A DNA stretch of 64,000 nt from Streptomyces cinerochromogenes (GTDB taxonomy: Bacteria > Actinomycetota > Actinomycetes > Streptomycetales > Streptomycetaceae), in contig NZ_BMRM01000003.1 in the NCBI RefSeq assembly GCF_014648635.1, positions 545,616 through 609,615 on the forward strand. Reading direction: 5' to 3'. A program made the position numbers and the translations under genes. A model generated the notes under the pieces. That model worked only from the letters and a program-made list of their open reading frames with translations, was not told where the DNA came from and did not search any database. Shown here piece after piece: positions 16,251 through 25,562 of this stretch; position 1 is the first letter of the stretch; every line of letters begins with the position of its first letter.

Positions 16251-18730
16251 ATGCCCGACCAGAAGCGTACGGGGCTCTCCGCGAGCGTCCGCCGTGCCCG
16301 CGACCGGGCGTTTCGGCACGTCGGCTCCGGCACGACCAGCACAGGTGCCTCGGCCTTGCCCTGCGCCCGGGGCGAGTCGCAGGGTGTACCGAAGATCGAG
16401 TACCGGATCGCACTGGTGATGAACGGCGGTGTCAGTCTCGCCGTGTGGATGGGCGGCGTCACCCACGAACTCGACCTGCTACGGCGGGCATCCCGCGGAG
16501 ATCACTTCGACACCGTCCCGGAGAAGGACCGCAAGGTTTTCAAGCTGTGGCAGGAGGTGGCGGAGAAGGCCGGGGTCGAGGTGAAGATCGACATCGTCTC
16601 CGGCACGTCCGCCGGCGGTCTCAACGGTCTGCTCCTGGCCACCAGCATCGCCCGGGGATCGCAGTCGCTGGATCTTCGCGACTTGTGGAGCAATGTGGCC
16701 TCGCTGGACAAGCTGTGCCGCAAGCGTCGCCCGCCCCGCAAGACGCTGCTCGACGGGGACTGGTTCAAGGGCCAGGTGAAGAAGGTCCTCGACGGCATGC
16801 TGCGAGGACCGGAAAGTCAGGAGCGCGTCACCCTCTTCGTCACCGCCACCGCCCTGGACGGCCGTCACCGGGACTACCAGGACGCCGCCGGCAGCGCCTT
16901 CAGCGTGCGGGACCACCGCCGCATGTACCGGTTCCGCAACGAACCCGGGACTTTCCGCTATGTGGACAAGGGGACCAGGTGGAAGCTCGAGAACCGGGCC
17001 ATCAGGGAGTTCGCCGAAGCCCATAACGAGGCCCTGGTCACAGCGGCGCGCGCCACGGCCAGCTATCCGGTGGCCTTCCAGCCGGTCAGCGAGCATCCGC
17101 TTCTCACCTACCGGGTCCACCCGGACAAGGAACTCGACGTCCCCGCGAGCTGTGTGATGGACGGCGGAGTTCTGAACAACGCTCCCTTCACCCCCGTTCT
17201 CGACGAAATCACCAAACGCCGTGGCGGCCCGGCCGAGCGCGTCGTCATGTTCGTTGCTCCTTCCGGGGGAGTGCTGGCCGACGAGGCGGTCAAGGACCGT
17301 CGGTGCGACGACGTCGGCACGGGGACGGCTGCTTGGAGCGCGCTGAACTACCCCCAGGAGGTCGACTTCCGCTCCGGAATCGAGGACGTGCAATTCCGCC
17401 TGGAGATCAGCGGACCCAGATCCCGGGACGAACTGCTCTGCCGGCTCCTGGAGTACGGACACGATGAGCAGCAGCGCATGCAGCTGGCGGCACAGGCCCT
17501 GTACGACGAGTACCGAAGGAGCCGGCTCCTGGCCGTGCGGAAGCGGCTCGCTGTCACCAATGCGCGGGTGACGGCACTCAAGACCGCGGACGAGCCTGCG
17601 GAAGAGATCCTCAGGCAGGTCCTCGCGCGAGAGGACCTGATGTGGCTTCCGCCCGCCACGGTGCGGAGCCTCACCGCGCCCCGCCTGGAAGAGTGGCGTT
17701 GGGGATCACCCCGGCGGAGCGTCTGCTGCAGAACCTCCTTGTCGTGCTTCACCAACTGCTCCGGGACGCCCGGGAGGCCCGGGACAGCACGAGGGTGCGA
17801 CGGATTTCCGATGCGATCCCCTTCGTCAACGACAGTCTCCTCAAGGTTCTGGCCATCAACGAGGTCGTCCGCAAGAAGACGCAGTGGGACGAGTGTCCTC
17901 CCGGTCTCTGCGACGAGGCGATCAAGCTCAATGACGTCTTCACCGACCTCTCGGTGCCTTCGGAGGTCGGCCGCCTGGTGGGTGCCGCCGCGCGCTGCTT
18001 CCTGTCCGTGGCCCACGAAAGCGACAATCTGCGGCACTGGGAGAAAGCGGAAGACGTCGTTGCCGCCATGCTGCTGGTGGAGGTCCTCACACAGAGCTTC
18101 GTGCCGTCCGCGCGTGCCATGGAAAAGCTCACCCCCGAGTTCCGGTTCCTGCGGCTCGGCCCGGATCACATGGGGCCGCTGTTCCATGAGGACTGGTCTG
18201 TGGACCTGGGCCCCAGGAAGCTGTACGGCCTGCGCTGTTACCACTTCGCCGCGTTCCTGAGCGAGGACTGGCGTCGTCACGACTTCGCATGGGGGCGCCT
18301 CGACGCCGCCCACCACCTGCTGTCTCTCCTGTCAGGGCAACGGGACGGCGGGGAGTCGGAACGCAGCCTCCACACGGCGATCCTCCAGGCGGAGGATCTG
18401 CCCGGGGAGGGCGACGATCCCATCGAGCGCATGAGAACGCGTCTGAAGCAACTCGCGAACATGACGGACGACGAGGTACTGGCACACGACCTGACTGCGA
18501 AGTCACGGCGGAATCTGCTGCTGCCGCTGGGACGTTGGCGATGGCTTGCCCGGCCCTTGGCCTGGGGATATCAGTGGTATCTGAAGTGGCGGAGCCATCG
18601 GCGGTCGAGGCGGGCCCGTCCGCGGACGGAATCGCTCGCGACCTTTGTCGTACTGGCCGTGTACGTCATCCTGTCGCTCGCGACCATTGGTTTGGGGTTC
18701 GGGGTCCACTGGCTGATCGAGATCCTGTGA
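16251..18730 (+). CDS. Patatin-like phospholipase with DUF3376-type C-terminus, frameshifted
   Basis: The ATG at 16251 has a strong GGGAGGA box eight bases upstream. The patatin domain starts about residue 45 (YRIALVMNGGVSLAVWMGG) and has the nucleophile elbow GTSAGG and the catalytic Asp in MDGGVLNNAPF. A long helical region follows, and the last 25 residues are a single transmembrane helix (VVLAVYVILSLATIGLGFGV). The reading frame breaks at the GGGG run 17,701-17,704: before it the frame ends EEWRWG, after it the protein resumes as ITPAERLLQNLL in the -1-shifted frame. One extra G would restore continuity. Either a real phase-variable or inactivating frameshift or a sequencing error. Predicted acyl hydrolase anchored at the membrane. 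Confidence 0.8.
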
Positions 18731-18984
18731 TCCTGTGAGGTTCCACCCTGCGGGCGGCCCCGCAACTCGTGGCGCTGCTCGACCATGACACCGCACCTGC
18801 GCGCGGACCCCCTGCTGACCGAGCCGCGCGTCGATCATCTGCCGGTGATCCTGTCACCTCCCGCCCGCCCGCCCGCCCGCCCCGCTTCGGTGTCCGGTCC
18901 GGCGACAACGGCTCGATGCGGGCCCACGGGGCGTCAGTCAACGACACACATCGACCAACGATCCGATGATCTGAAGGAAACGGC

Positions 18985-20466
18985 CTATGTGGTCACGCAG
19001 GGTGGGTCGTACGGCAGTTGTGGAACGTACCGGCTCCATTGCTGCCGGCTCAAGGCGCCGGAGCTGTCGGCGCAGATACGGCTGATGGCGGACTCGACGT
19101 CCAGGTCCCAGAGCGTGGCCACGCCGTCGTCGGTGGTGGCGGCCAGGGTGTGACCGTCCGGGCTGAACGCCACCGACATGACGGGCTGGGCGGGCCCCGT
19201 CAGCGGCTTGCCCAGGGCGGCGGGGTGGCCGGGGTCCACGACCTCCCACAGGCCGACCGTGCCCACCTTGGTTCCGACGGCCAGAGTGCCGCTGTCGGGA
19301 CTGAACGCCAGGGAGATGACGCGATGCCCGGTCTTCAGGGAAGGGATGCGGCGGGGGTGGGCCGGGTCGGTGGTGTTCCACAGGCTGAGGGTGCCGGCGT
19401 CGTCCTCGCATGCGGCGGCCAGGGTGTGGCCGGTGGGGCTGAACGCGACGCGACCGGAGAAGACGTCGGGGCAGTCGAGGTTCAGGGGCGCTCCGGAGGG
19501 GGCGACGTCGTCGGGGCGGGTGACGTCCCACAGGCTGACGAGTCCGGCGTGCCGGCCGACGGCCAGAGTACGGCCGTCGGGACTGAACGCCAGGGATTCG
19601 ACGGAGGCCAGGGCGTCCCAGCCCTGAACGGCGGGACTCTTCAGTCGGCCGAGCAGGACGGGATGGCTGGGGCTGGTCAGGCTCCACAGATCGGCGAATC
19701 CGCCGGAACCGGCTTCGCCGTTGTGGCTGGTGTGGCCGCCGACGGCCAGCACCCGGCCGTCCGGGCTGAACGCGAGCGACAGGATCGAGTTGACGGAACG
19801 GTCCACGGGCACGGGTTTGCCGAGCGCCAGCGGACGGCTGGGATCGGAGACGTCCCACAGCCGGACGAGGTTCTGGCCGACGTTCCCGGCCGCCAGCATG
19901 TGCCCGTCGGGGCTGTATGCCACGGTGTACACCGCGCCCCGCGGACCGGGAAGCCGGGTGTCCAGCGGTGTGTTCGCTGCCGAGATGAGCCGGGACGCCG
20001 CATCCCGGGTCGGGTCCATGCGGTAGGCGGTCAGCGCGAGTTGAGCGGACAGCGAGGGATCGGTCGGTGCCAGTTGCACGGCCGCGGAGGTGACGGCGGC
20101 GTTGACGGCCTGGTCTCGGGAGCGCAGGGCCGCGGCAGCGGCGTCCCGGGCCTGGGACTCCTGCCGGAAGGCGAATACCGCGGCCAGCGAGGCGAGCACG
20201 GCCAGGACGGTGATGGTGGCGACCGCGGCGCGCCGGAGCCGTTGCCCGCGCCGCTGGTGGTGGCGGGCGGCCGCCAGGAATGCCCGGGCCGCGCCGCTGA
20301 GTTCCGGCCCGTGCGTCTCGCTGTGGCTGCGCGGCACCGGCCGGTCGGCACCCTCCCGCTCCAACCCACTGCGCGAGGGCCGCCAGACCCCGCTGGAGCG
20401 CCTGCTGCGCCTTGCTCGGGCCCTTCGTCGCGCCTGACCGCCGGGGTGGGAGAAGCCTATTTCCAT
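18985..20466 (-). CDS. WD40-repeat protein, probably the C-terminal half of an nSTAND-WD40 protein
   Basis: The 493-residue frame contains one transmembrane segment (TITVLAVLASLAAVFAF, about residue 90) followed by six or seven WD40 blades with VAFSPDGHTLA-type and LWDV motifs. It ends with the ICADSSGALSRQQW and YVPQLPYDPPC tail typical of Streptomyces STAND-WD40 proteins. In that family a ~600-residue HTH or protease plus NTPase part precedes the membrane segment; here only about 70 residues precede it, of which the last 20 still match (GPELSGAARAFLAAARHH). The 5' part has been replaced by the MarR promoter region, so the gene is most likely 5'-truncated, although a short membrane WD40 protein could still be made. 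Confidence 0.75.
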   Translation of the reverse strand: MEIGFSHPGGQARRRARARRSRRSSGVWRPSRSGLEREGADRPVPRSHSETHGPELSGAARAFLAAARHHQRRGQRLRRAAVATITVLAVLASLAAVFAFRQESQARDAAAAALRSRDQAVNAAVTSAAVQLAPTDPSLSAQLALTAYRMDPTRDAASRLISAANTPLDTRLPGPRGAVYTVAYSPDGHMLAAGNVGQNLVRLWDVSDPSRPLALGKPVPVDRSVNSILSLAFSPDGRVLAVGGHTSHNGEAGSGGFADLWSLTSPSHPVLLGRLKSPAVQGWDALASVESLAFSPDGRTLAVGRHAGLVSLWDVTRPDDVAPSGAPLNLDCPDVFSGRVAFSPTGHTLAAACEDDAGTLSLWNTTDPAHPRRIPSLKTGHRVISLAFSPDSGTLAVGTKVGTVGLWEVVDPGHPAALGKPLTGPAQPVMSVAFSPDGHTLAATTDDGVATLWDLDVESAISRICADSSGALSRQQWSRYVPQLPYDPPCVTT

Positions 20467-20499
20467 AAACTATGAATATAAAAATGCTATGCTTCACGC
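20455..20499. promoter_or_regulatory. AT-rich promoter/operator region of the MarR-MFS operon
   Basis: A strikingly AT-rich stretch (CATAAACTATGAATATAAAA at 20,465-20,484) in very GC-rich DNA directly in front of the MarR start. MarR regulators usually bind such AT-rich imperfect palindromes in their own promoter and release on ligand binding. Position and composition are seen; operator function is inferred. Confidence 0.45.
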
Positions 20500-20958
20500 A
20501 TGAGTCCTCAAGACACGCCTGTTGGCTCGTTCGCCGCCATCGGGGAAGCCCTCTACAACCTGGCCACCAGGGCCGCGAGACGCCTGCCCCGGGACATGAG
20601 CCTGACGTCCGCAGCCACCCTGGCCACCCTGGACCGGACCGGCCCGCGGCGCATCACCGATCTGGCCGCGGTCGAGGGCGTAACCCAGCCCGCGATGACC
20701 GCCCTGATCCGGGTGATGGAGGAGTCCGGCCTGGTCGAGCGGCGGGGCGACGCGTCCGACAAGCGGGTCACGCTGGTGTGCCTGACCGAGGCCGGCGCCA
20801 CCTATGTCCGGACGCGGCGCCAGGCGGGCGTCCACGCGTTCGAGCGGTTGATCGGCGGGCTCACCGGCGACGAGGTCGAGGCGCTGGTGGCGGCCCTTCC
20901 GGCGCTGAAGCATCTGGCAGAGCTCGAAAGCCAGGACCGCGAAGGGCCGAAGCCGTGA
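20500..20958 (+). CDS. MarR-family transcriptional regulator
   Basis: 152 aa with the winged-helix layout of MarR: helix 1 AAIGEALYNLATRAARRLP, recognition region ITDLAAVEGVTQPAMTALIR and the wing VERRGDASDKRVTLVCLTEAG, where the DxR signature (DKR) is present. It overlaps the MFS transporter gene by four bases (GTGA), so the two are translationally coupled. The likely circuit is repression of its own operon and derepression by a toxic ligand that the transporter exports. Confidence 0.92.
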   Translation: MSPQDTPVGSFAAIGEALYNLATRAARRLPRDMSLTSAATLATLDRTGPRRITDLAAVEGVTQPAMTALIRVMEESGLVERRGDASDKRVTLVCLTEAGATYVRTRRQAGVHAFERLIGGLTGDEVEALVAALPALKHLAELESQDREGPKP

Positions 20959-22388
20959 CCGGGCAACCGGTGGGCGGGGTCGCGGGGAAGGCGTTCCCGG
21001 TGGCGCGTTCCGAAGCGCGGCTCCTGGTTCCCGCCCTGATGTTCATCGCTCTGGTCGTGGCGGCGGTCGGCAGCCTCGGCACGCCGCTCATCACCAGCGT
21101 GGCGACCTCGTTCCACGTCTCGCTCGGCAGCGCGCAGTGGACGCTGACCGTCGCGCTGCTCAGCGGAGCCGTCGCCACGCCGGTTCTGGGCCGGCTCGGA
21201 GCCGGCCCGCACCGGCGGGCCACGATCCTCGCCACGCTGGCGGTCGTCGTCGCCGGCGGTGCGCTCACCGTGCTGCCGCTGCCGTTCGCGTGGCTGCTGG
21301 CCGGCAGGGCGGCCCAGGGTGTCGGGCTCGGGCTGACGGCGCTGATGATGGGCGTGGCCCGGGACCACCTCCCCGAGGAGCGCAGCGCGGCCGTGATCGC
21401 CCTGATCTCGGTGGTCTCGATCATCGGGGCCGGCGTCGGCTACCCGCTGGCCGCACTGCTCGCCGAACTCGGTGGGGTACGGGCCGCCTACGGCCTCGGT
21501 CTGGTCGTCACCGCCGCCGCCCTCCTGATCGCGTGGCGCTCCCTTCCCGAAGCCCCCGAAGGCCGCTCCGCCCACGTGGACGTGGCAGGCGCGGTCGTCC
21601 TGGCCGCTGCGCTGCTCCTGGTGCTGTTCCTCGCCGGCGAACGGAATCTGTGGAGCCGGCACCTCGCCGTGGCGGCGGGCCTCGCCGTGGTCGCGGTGGT
21701 GCTGCTCTGCGTCTGGGCCGTCATCGAGCTGCGCAGTACGACGCCCCTGGTCGATGTGCGGGCGATGCGGCACCCGGCGGTCGCCGGGGCGAACCTCGCC
21801 ATGTTCGTCGGCGGGATCGGCATGTACCTCCTGCTCACGCTCGTCACCCGGTACGCGCAGACGCCGCACGGCGCCGGCTACGGCTTCGGGCTGACGACCT
21901 TCGTCGCCGGGCTGGTCCTCGTCCCGTTCTCGGTGCTGGGGTTCGTCGCCGGCAAGCTGGCGCCGCGGGTCCGGACGCGGATCGCCGACCCCCTGCTCCT
22001 GGCCGGCAGCGCCGTCGTGGTCGGCGGCGGGTTCGCCCTGTTCGCGGCGGCCCGGTCGGACCTGGCCGAACTGTTCGCGGCGATGGGCGTGCTCGGTTTC
22101 GGCGTCGGCGGCTTCTCGGCCGCGATGCCCGGCGTCATCCTGGCCGTCACCCCCAAGAGCGAGACGTCGAGCGCCATGAGCTTCAACTACGTCGTCCGCA
22201 GCGTCGGGTACTCCCTGGGCAGCGCCATCGGCGGCCTGATCCTCGCCGCGGGCACCGGCCCCGGCCACCTCTTCCCCGACGACAGTGCCTACACCACCGC
22301 GGCGCTGGTCGGCATCGGCGCCATGGCGATGACGACGCTGACAAGCCTCGCTCTCGTCCTCCGACGCCCGTCCGGGACCAATCCGTAA
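20955..22388 (+). CDS. MFS drug exporter (DHA-type)
   Basis: GTG at 20955 overlaps the MarR stop and gives 477 aa with about 14 hydrophobic segments, starting LLVPALMFIALVVAAVGSLG. The loop after segment 2 (LGRLGAGPHRRATILATLA) corresponds to MFS motif A, and segment 5 carries a motif-C-like glycine run (GAGVGYPLAALLAELGG). Length and segment number fit the DHA2 drug:H+ antiporter family. Co-transcription with MarR and the DUF1330 gene suggests export of a small toxic compound. Confidence 0.9.
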   Translation: MTGQPVGGVAGKAFPVARSEARLLVPALMFIALVVAAVGSLGTPLITSVATSFHVSLGSAQWTLTVALLSGAVATPVLGRLGAGPHRRATILATLAVVVAGGALTVLPLPFAWLLAGRAAQGVGLGLTALMMGVARDHLPEERSAAVIALISVVSIIGAGVGYPLAALLAELGGVRAAYGLGLVVTAAALLIAWRSLPEAPEGRSAHVDVAGAVVLAAALLLVLFLAGERNLWSRHLAVAAGLAVVAVVLLCVWAVIELRSTTPLVDVRAMRHPAVAGANLAMFVGGIGMYLLLTLVTRYAQTPHGAGYGFGLTTFVAGLVLVPFSVLGFVAGKLAPRVRTRIADPLLLAGSAVVVGGGFALFAAARSDLAELFAAMGVLGFGVGGFSAAMPGVILAVTPKSETSSAMSFNYVVRSVGYSLGSAIGGLILAAGTGPGHLFPDDSAYTTAALVGIGAMAMTTLTSLALVLRRPSGTNP

Positions 22389-22421
22389 GTCGGATGCACT
22401 CATCCCCACACTGGAGGTTCC

Positions 22422-22715
22422 ATGCCTAAGGGCTACTGGGTCAGCGTCTACCGCACCATTGCGGACCCTGAGAAGCTGGCTGCTTACAACAGGCTGGCCG
22501 CTCCGGCCGTCGCGGCCGGGGGCGGTCGGACCATCGTCCGCGGCGGTCGGGTCGTGGCGTACGACGCCGGAATCGCCGAGCGCACCGTCCTGGTCGAGTT
22601 CGACAGCTTCGAGCAGGCCGTCGCGGCGCGCGAGAGTGCGGCCTACCAGGAGGCGCTGGCCGCCCTCTCCGACGGCGTCGAGCGCGACTTCCGCATCGTC
22701 GAAGGCATCGACTGA
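22422..22715 (+). CDS. DUF1330 family protein (dimeric alpha-beta barrel)
   Basis: 97 aa beginning MPKGYWVSVYRTIADPEKLA and containing the family-typical VLVEFDSFEQAVAARESAAY motif, which places it in DUF1330 (ferredoxin-like dimeric alpha/beta barrel). The GGAGG sequence 7 bases before the ATG supports the start. It follows the MFS gene by 33 bases and is probably the last gene of the MarR operon. Biochemical function of the family is not established. Confidence 0.9.
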   Translation: MPKGYWVSVYRTIADPEKLAAYNRLAAPAVAAGGGRTIVRGGRVVAYDAGIAERTVLVEFDSFEQAVAARESAAYQEALAALSDGVERDFRIVEGID

Positions 22716-22729
22716 CCGAGGTGCAGTCG
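22709..22729 (+). terminator. Possible terminator hairpin after the DUF1330 gene
   Basis: CGACTG and CAGTCG form a 6-bp stem with a 9-base loop overlapping the DUF1330 stop; adding neighbouring bases with one bulge lengthens it. There is no T-run, as is common in Streptomyces. Weak candidate. Confidence 0.35.
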
Positions 22730-22856
22730 GATCCTCACTGAAGATCCACCATGTTCGTCAGGACCAGCAGGGCACGGAGCAGGCTGGTGGCGCGGGCGGG
22801 ACTCGTGCGCGGTTCGGACGCCGATCCTGATGGCGTGATCGCTCGTCGAGTCGTGC

Positions 22857-23034
22857 ATGACGGATCTGGTGCAGTGGTGGGCGCCGGACGAGTTGTGGAC
22901 GCTGTTTCGGCGGGTGGTCCCGCCGAGGGAGGTCATAACGCCCGCTGGGCGGCGGGCGTTATGACCGGCCGGGACCGTGAACGCCTGGCAGCGATCATCC
23001 TCGTGGCCACCTTGGGCCGCACCTGGCGGTAGCG
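22857..23034 (+). mobile_element. 5' remnant of an IS5-family transposase
   Basis: From the ATG at 22857 the frame reads MTDLVQWWAPDELWTLFRRV VPP, a match to the conserved start of IS5-type transposases, and is interrupted by a stop right after a perfect hairpin (22,931-22,966). A shifted frame then continues DRERLAAIILVATLGRTWR, the next conserved block (REVLAAI-FVATSGCTWR). The rest of the transposase is missing. Together with the 3' remnant at 11,146 this shows past IS5 activity in this region. Confidence 0.7.
22931..22966. repeat. Perfect 15-bp inverted repeat with 6-base loop
   Basis: GGTCATAACGCCCGC (22,931-22,945) and its exact reverse complement (22,952-22,966) flank TGGGCG. It sits inside the IS5 transposase remnant, at the place where the reading frame is lost. 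It could be an inserted palindromic element or a terminator-like structure. Confidence 0.85.
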
Positions 23035-23123
23035 GAGACTGCCAGCTGTGAGCCCGGTGACCTGTGACAGCGAACCTTGACCGTTTGCCGTCGAAGGTTG
23101 ACCACTGCTCAGCCCTGCCGGGC

Positions 23124-23822
23124 TCAGCGCAGCCGTCGCGCACGCAGCACCAGGTCGTCGGTATGGTGCGCGCCGGCGCCGCCGTCGGGTGCCATGCGGG
23201 GGCGCTGCTCGTTCACCTCCACCTTCCAGTCGTCGGTGAGCAGGGCGGCGACCATCGATGGCCAGACGTAGTCAGCCGGGTCGAAGCCGCTGTCGTGCGC
23301 CTGCCGGGTGTCCATCCCCGCGTGGTGGACGAGCAGCAGCACGCCGCCGGGCGCGACGGCCGCGAGCAGCGCTCGCTCGGCTGCGGCGTCGGGGGTGCGC
23401 AGCAGGGCTGGATACTGCGCGGAGACCAGGTCGAAGGAGGCAGGCGGGAGCGCTGCTTCCGTCAGCGCGGCGTGTACCCAGCGAACGGCGACGCCTGCGT
23501 CCCGCGCGTGCCCGGCCGCCCGCTCCAGCGCCACGCCCGAGACCTCGAGCGCGGTCACGTCCCAGCCGCCGCGCGCGAGCCAGACGGCGTCCGCGCCCTC
23601 GCCGCAGCCGACGTCGAGCACCCGCCCGGGCGTGAGCCCGGCGACCTCGGCCACGAGCGCACCGTTGGGCCGGCCGCTCCACAACTGTTGTCGGTCGGCG
23701 TATCGGTTGTCCCACTCCGCCCGCACCGCGGGGTCTCCGACGTATCCGTCGTCAGGCAAAGAAGTGTCAGCCGCAGGCGATCCCGCTGTGATGTCGTCGG
23801 TCACGGGCCCAACGTCACCCAT
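23124..23822 (-). CDS. Class I SAM-dependent methyltransferase
   Basis: The ATG at 23822 gives 232 aa (an upstream TTG would add 17 residues). Motif I is VLDVGCGEGADAVWLA near residue 75, preceded by WDNRYADRQQLWSGRPN, a start typical of small thiopurine-type/tellurite-type class I methyltransferases. Motif II/III region is VSAQYPALLR and the post-motif strand GGVLLLVHHAG. The substrate cannot be predicted; such stand-alone enzymes often detoxify small molecules. Gene neighbours give no help. Confidence 0.88.
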   Translation of the reverse strand: MGDVGPVTDDITAGSPAADTSLPDDGYVGDPAVRAEWDNRYADRQQLWSGRPNGALVAEVAGLTPGRVLDVGCGEGADAVWLARGGWDVTALEVSGVALERAAGHARDAGVAVRWVHAALTEAALPPASFDLVSAQYPALLRTPDAAAERALLAAVAPGGVLLLVHHAGMDTRQAHDSGFDPADYVWPSMVAALLTDDWKVEVNEQRPRMAPDGGAGAHHTDDLVLRARRLR

Positions 23823-24113
23823 CGTGGTCCGGTCACGCCACTCCTGTTGCCACTCCGGCAAAACGGCGTCCAAGGGGCGAGGAAGGCCGTGAGGCCCGGG
23901 ATAGCCCTCCCCAACGAGTCAAAGAACGTATGTTCCGTCGCTGGGGAGGCAGGGAGGCGCCGTGGTGCGAGGGCGAGCGCTTCTCACTGGCCCGTCGTAC
24001 CCCAGGTCGGTCGCCGAAGCCGCCGAGAGCAAGATCGGCGACGATGGTGGCATCGCGCCGGATCCGCAGTACGCGGGGGTCGGCGAAGGAGCCGTTCAGA
24101 GCCTTCGTGTGCT

Positions 24114-25562
24114 TCAGCGGCGGAATCCGCGTTCCGGCGAGCGCGGGTTCACGTTGAGGAAATCCTCGAACCACTCGTCCGGTTGCAGGGCGGCTGGGAT
24201 GGGGCAGGACTCCTGCGAGCTCACCGTGGCTTCCGGGGTGTCGCTGTGTCGGCGGTCGTACAGGCGCAGTACGTCGTGGTCGGGGAAGAACAGCTCCGAG
24301 CAGGCATCGAAGTCGTAGTCGTCGCGGTGTGTGGGCAGTGTCGTGTGGGACGGGGAGTCCTCTGCGAACTCCGCGCCGTCGGGTGCGTCGTCGAGAGCGA
24401 GATGCAGAACCATCTCCTCGGCCGCACAGGTGGGCTGAGGCCACTGGCCGCGGGCGAGGTCGCCCGCCAGGTCGTCGCAGGCGCGGGCCACGCCGCGCCG
24501 CCACTGACGACCCTGGTGCCAGGTCACGCGCGGCAGACGGGAGAAGAAGCCCCAGGTGCCGTCGTCCTCATCGATGACGGGCCGGTCCCGCAGCTCTGCC
24601 ACGTCGTCGTAGGCCGTGTCCGCCAGCCAGGCGAGCGCGCAGAAGAGCCGGTCGGCCGTGCGCGGGGTGAGCCACCAGCTGCACTTCTCGCAGTCGTCCT
24701 TCTCGCAGCCGCAGGCGGCGGGGCGCGGGAAGAGGGAGGCGAAGTCCGGCTGCGGCTCCTTGCACGCGGGCGGTGCGTCGGCCGTGCGCTGCACTGCGGC
24801 GTGAGGGTTGGGGACCTGGCGAAGCCGCCAGCCTGCCCCGAAGTCGGCGCGGACGGGCTCGGCGGACCAGTCGGCCACTTCGTCTCCTCGTGCGGACAGC
24901 AGCAGGTGGCCCTCCTGTGCGTCGGTCAGGCAGTCCGTCCCGGGGAGCTCGCCGGTCGTCTCCGCGGCGAACATGACGGCGCCCACCAGGTCGTCCGGAT
25001 CATCCTCGCCCAGTTCCTCGTCCGGCAGCGGCTGCCAGCCGCAGGCTGCTGCGGCGTTGAGTGCCTTGGCCTGGTCGTACACGTGGAACTCGCGTAGCTG
25101 CACCACCCGGACGACCGGACCGGGCAGGTCGGCCAGCCGGGCATCGCCCGGCGAGCGGGTCCCGGAAACGGGCACCTCCTCCTCCTGCCCGTCCTCATGC
25201 ACCCGGTCGAGAGGATCGTCGGCGGGCCAGGTGAATATCGCCGAGGCGTTGGTGGGCCATACGCCTGCCCGAGCCCGCTCAAGAGCCTGCCGGAAGGAGG
25301 CGGCGGGGGCGTCCGGCAGCGCCGTGACGACCTTGTGTGCCGTGGCCTGCTGACGCGGGGTGAGGGCACCATGGAGGGCGGAGAGGGAGAGCAGGAGCGC
25401 AGCATGCTGGGCCAGGAGCGCGTCGCGGCAGGTCAGGACGGTCTGCAGGCAGGTGGGCCCGGCCGGGTGCGCCAGCAGGACGAGTACCCGGCTCTTGCTG
25501 CGCGAGTGCTCGCAGAAGAAGTCGCGTGGCACGGCAGATACGGATGCCTGGGCGGCGGTCAT
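24114..25562 (-). CDS. Hypothetical protein with Cys cluster (482 aa)
   Basis: ATG at 25562, 482 aa, no signal peptide or membrane segment. I do not recognise the family. The N-terminal 60 residues are helical (LLAQHAALLLSLSALHG), the middle is acidic (HEDGQEEEVPV, EELGEDDPDD), and near residue 290 there is a tight cysteine group, ACGCEKDDCEKCSWWLTP (CxC-x4-C-x2-C), well suited to bind zinc or an Fe-S cluster. The C-terminal part is rich in Asp, Trp and Phe. The gene has strong codon bias and is isolated, with about 290 bases to the methyltransferase and about 1 kb to the regulator. Confidence 0.7.
   Translation of the reverse strand: MTAAQASVSAVPRDFFCEHSRSKSRVLVLLAHPAGPTCLQTVLTCRDALLAQHAALLLSLSALHGALTPRQQATAHKVVTALPDAPAASFRQALERARAGVWPTNASAIFTWPADDPLDRVHEDGQEEEVPVSGTRSPGDARLADLPGPVVRVVQLREFHVYDQAKALNAAAACGWQPLPDEELGEDDPDDLVGAVMFAAETTGELPGTDCLTDAQEGHLLLSARGDEVADWSAEPVRADFGAGWRLRQVPNPHAAVQRTADAPPACKEPQPDFASLFPRPAACGCEKDDCEKCSWWLTPRTADRLFCALAWLADTAYDDVAELRDRPVIDEDDGTWGFFSRLPRVTWHQGRQWRRGVARACDDLAGDLARGQWPQPTCAAEEMVLHLALDDAPDGAEFAEDSPSHTTLPTHRDDYDFDACSELFFPDHDVLRLYDRRHSDTPEATVSSQESCPIPAALQPDEWFEDFLNVNPRSPERGFRR

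Noticed and set aside
15684..16466. Reverse 260-codon frame between the lipoprotein and patatin genes
   Set aside because: Composition is Pro/Gly/Ala/Arg-rich, it overlaps the patatin start, and no motif is recognisable.
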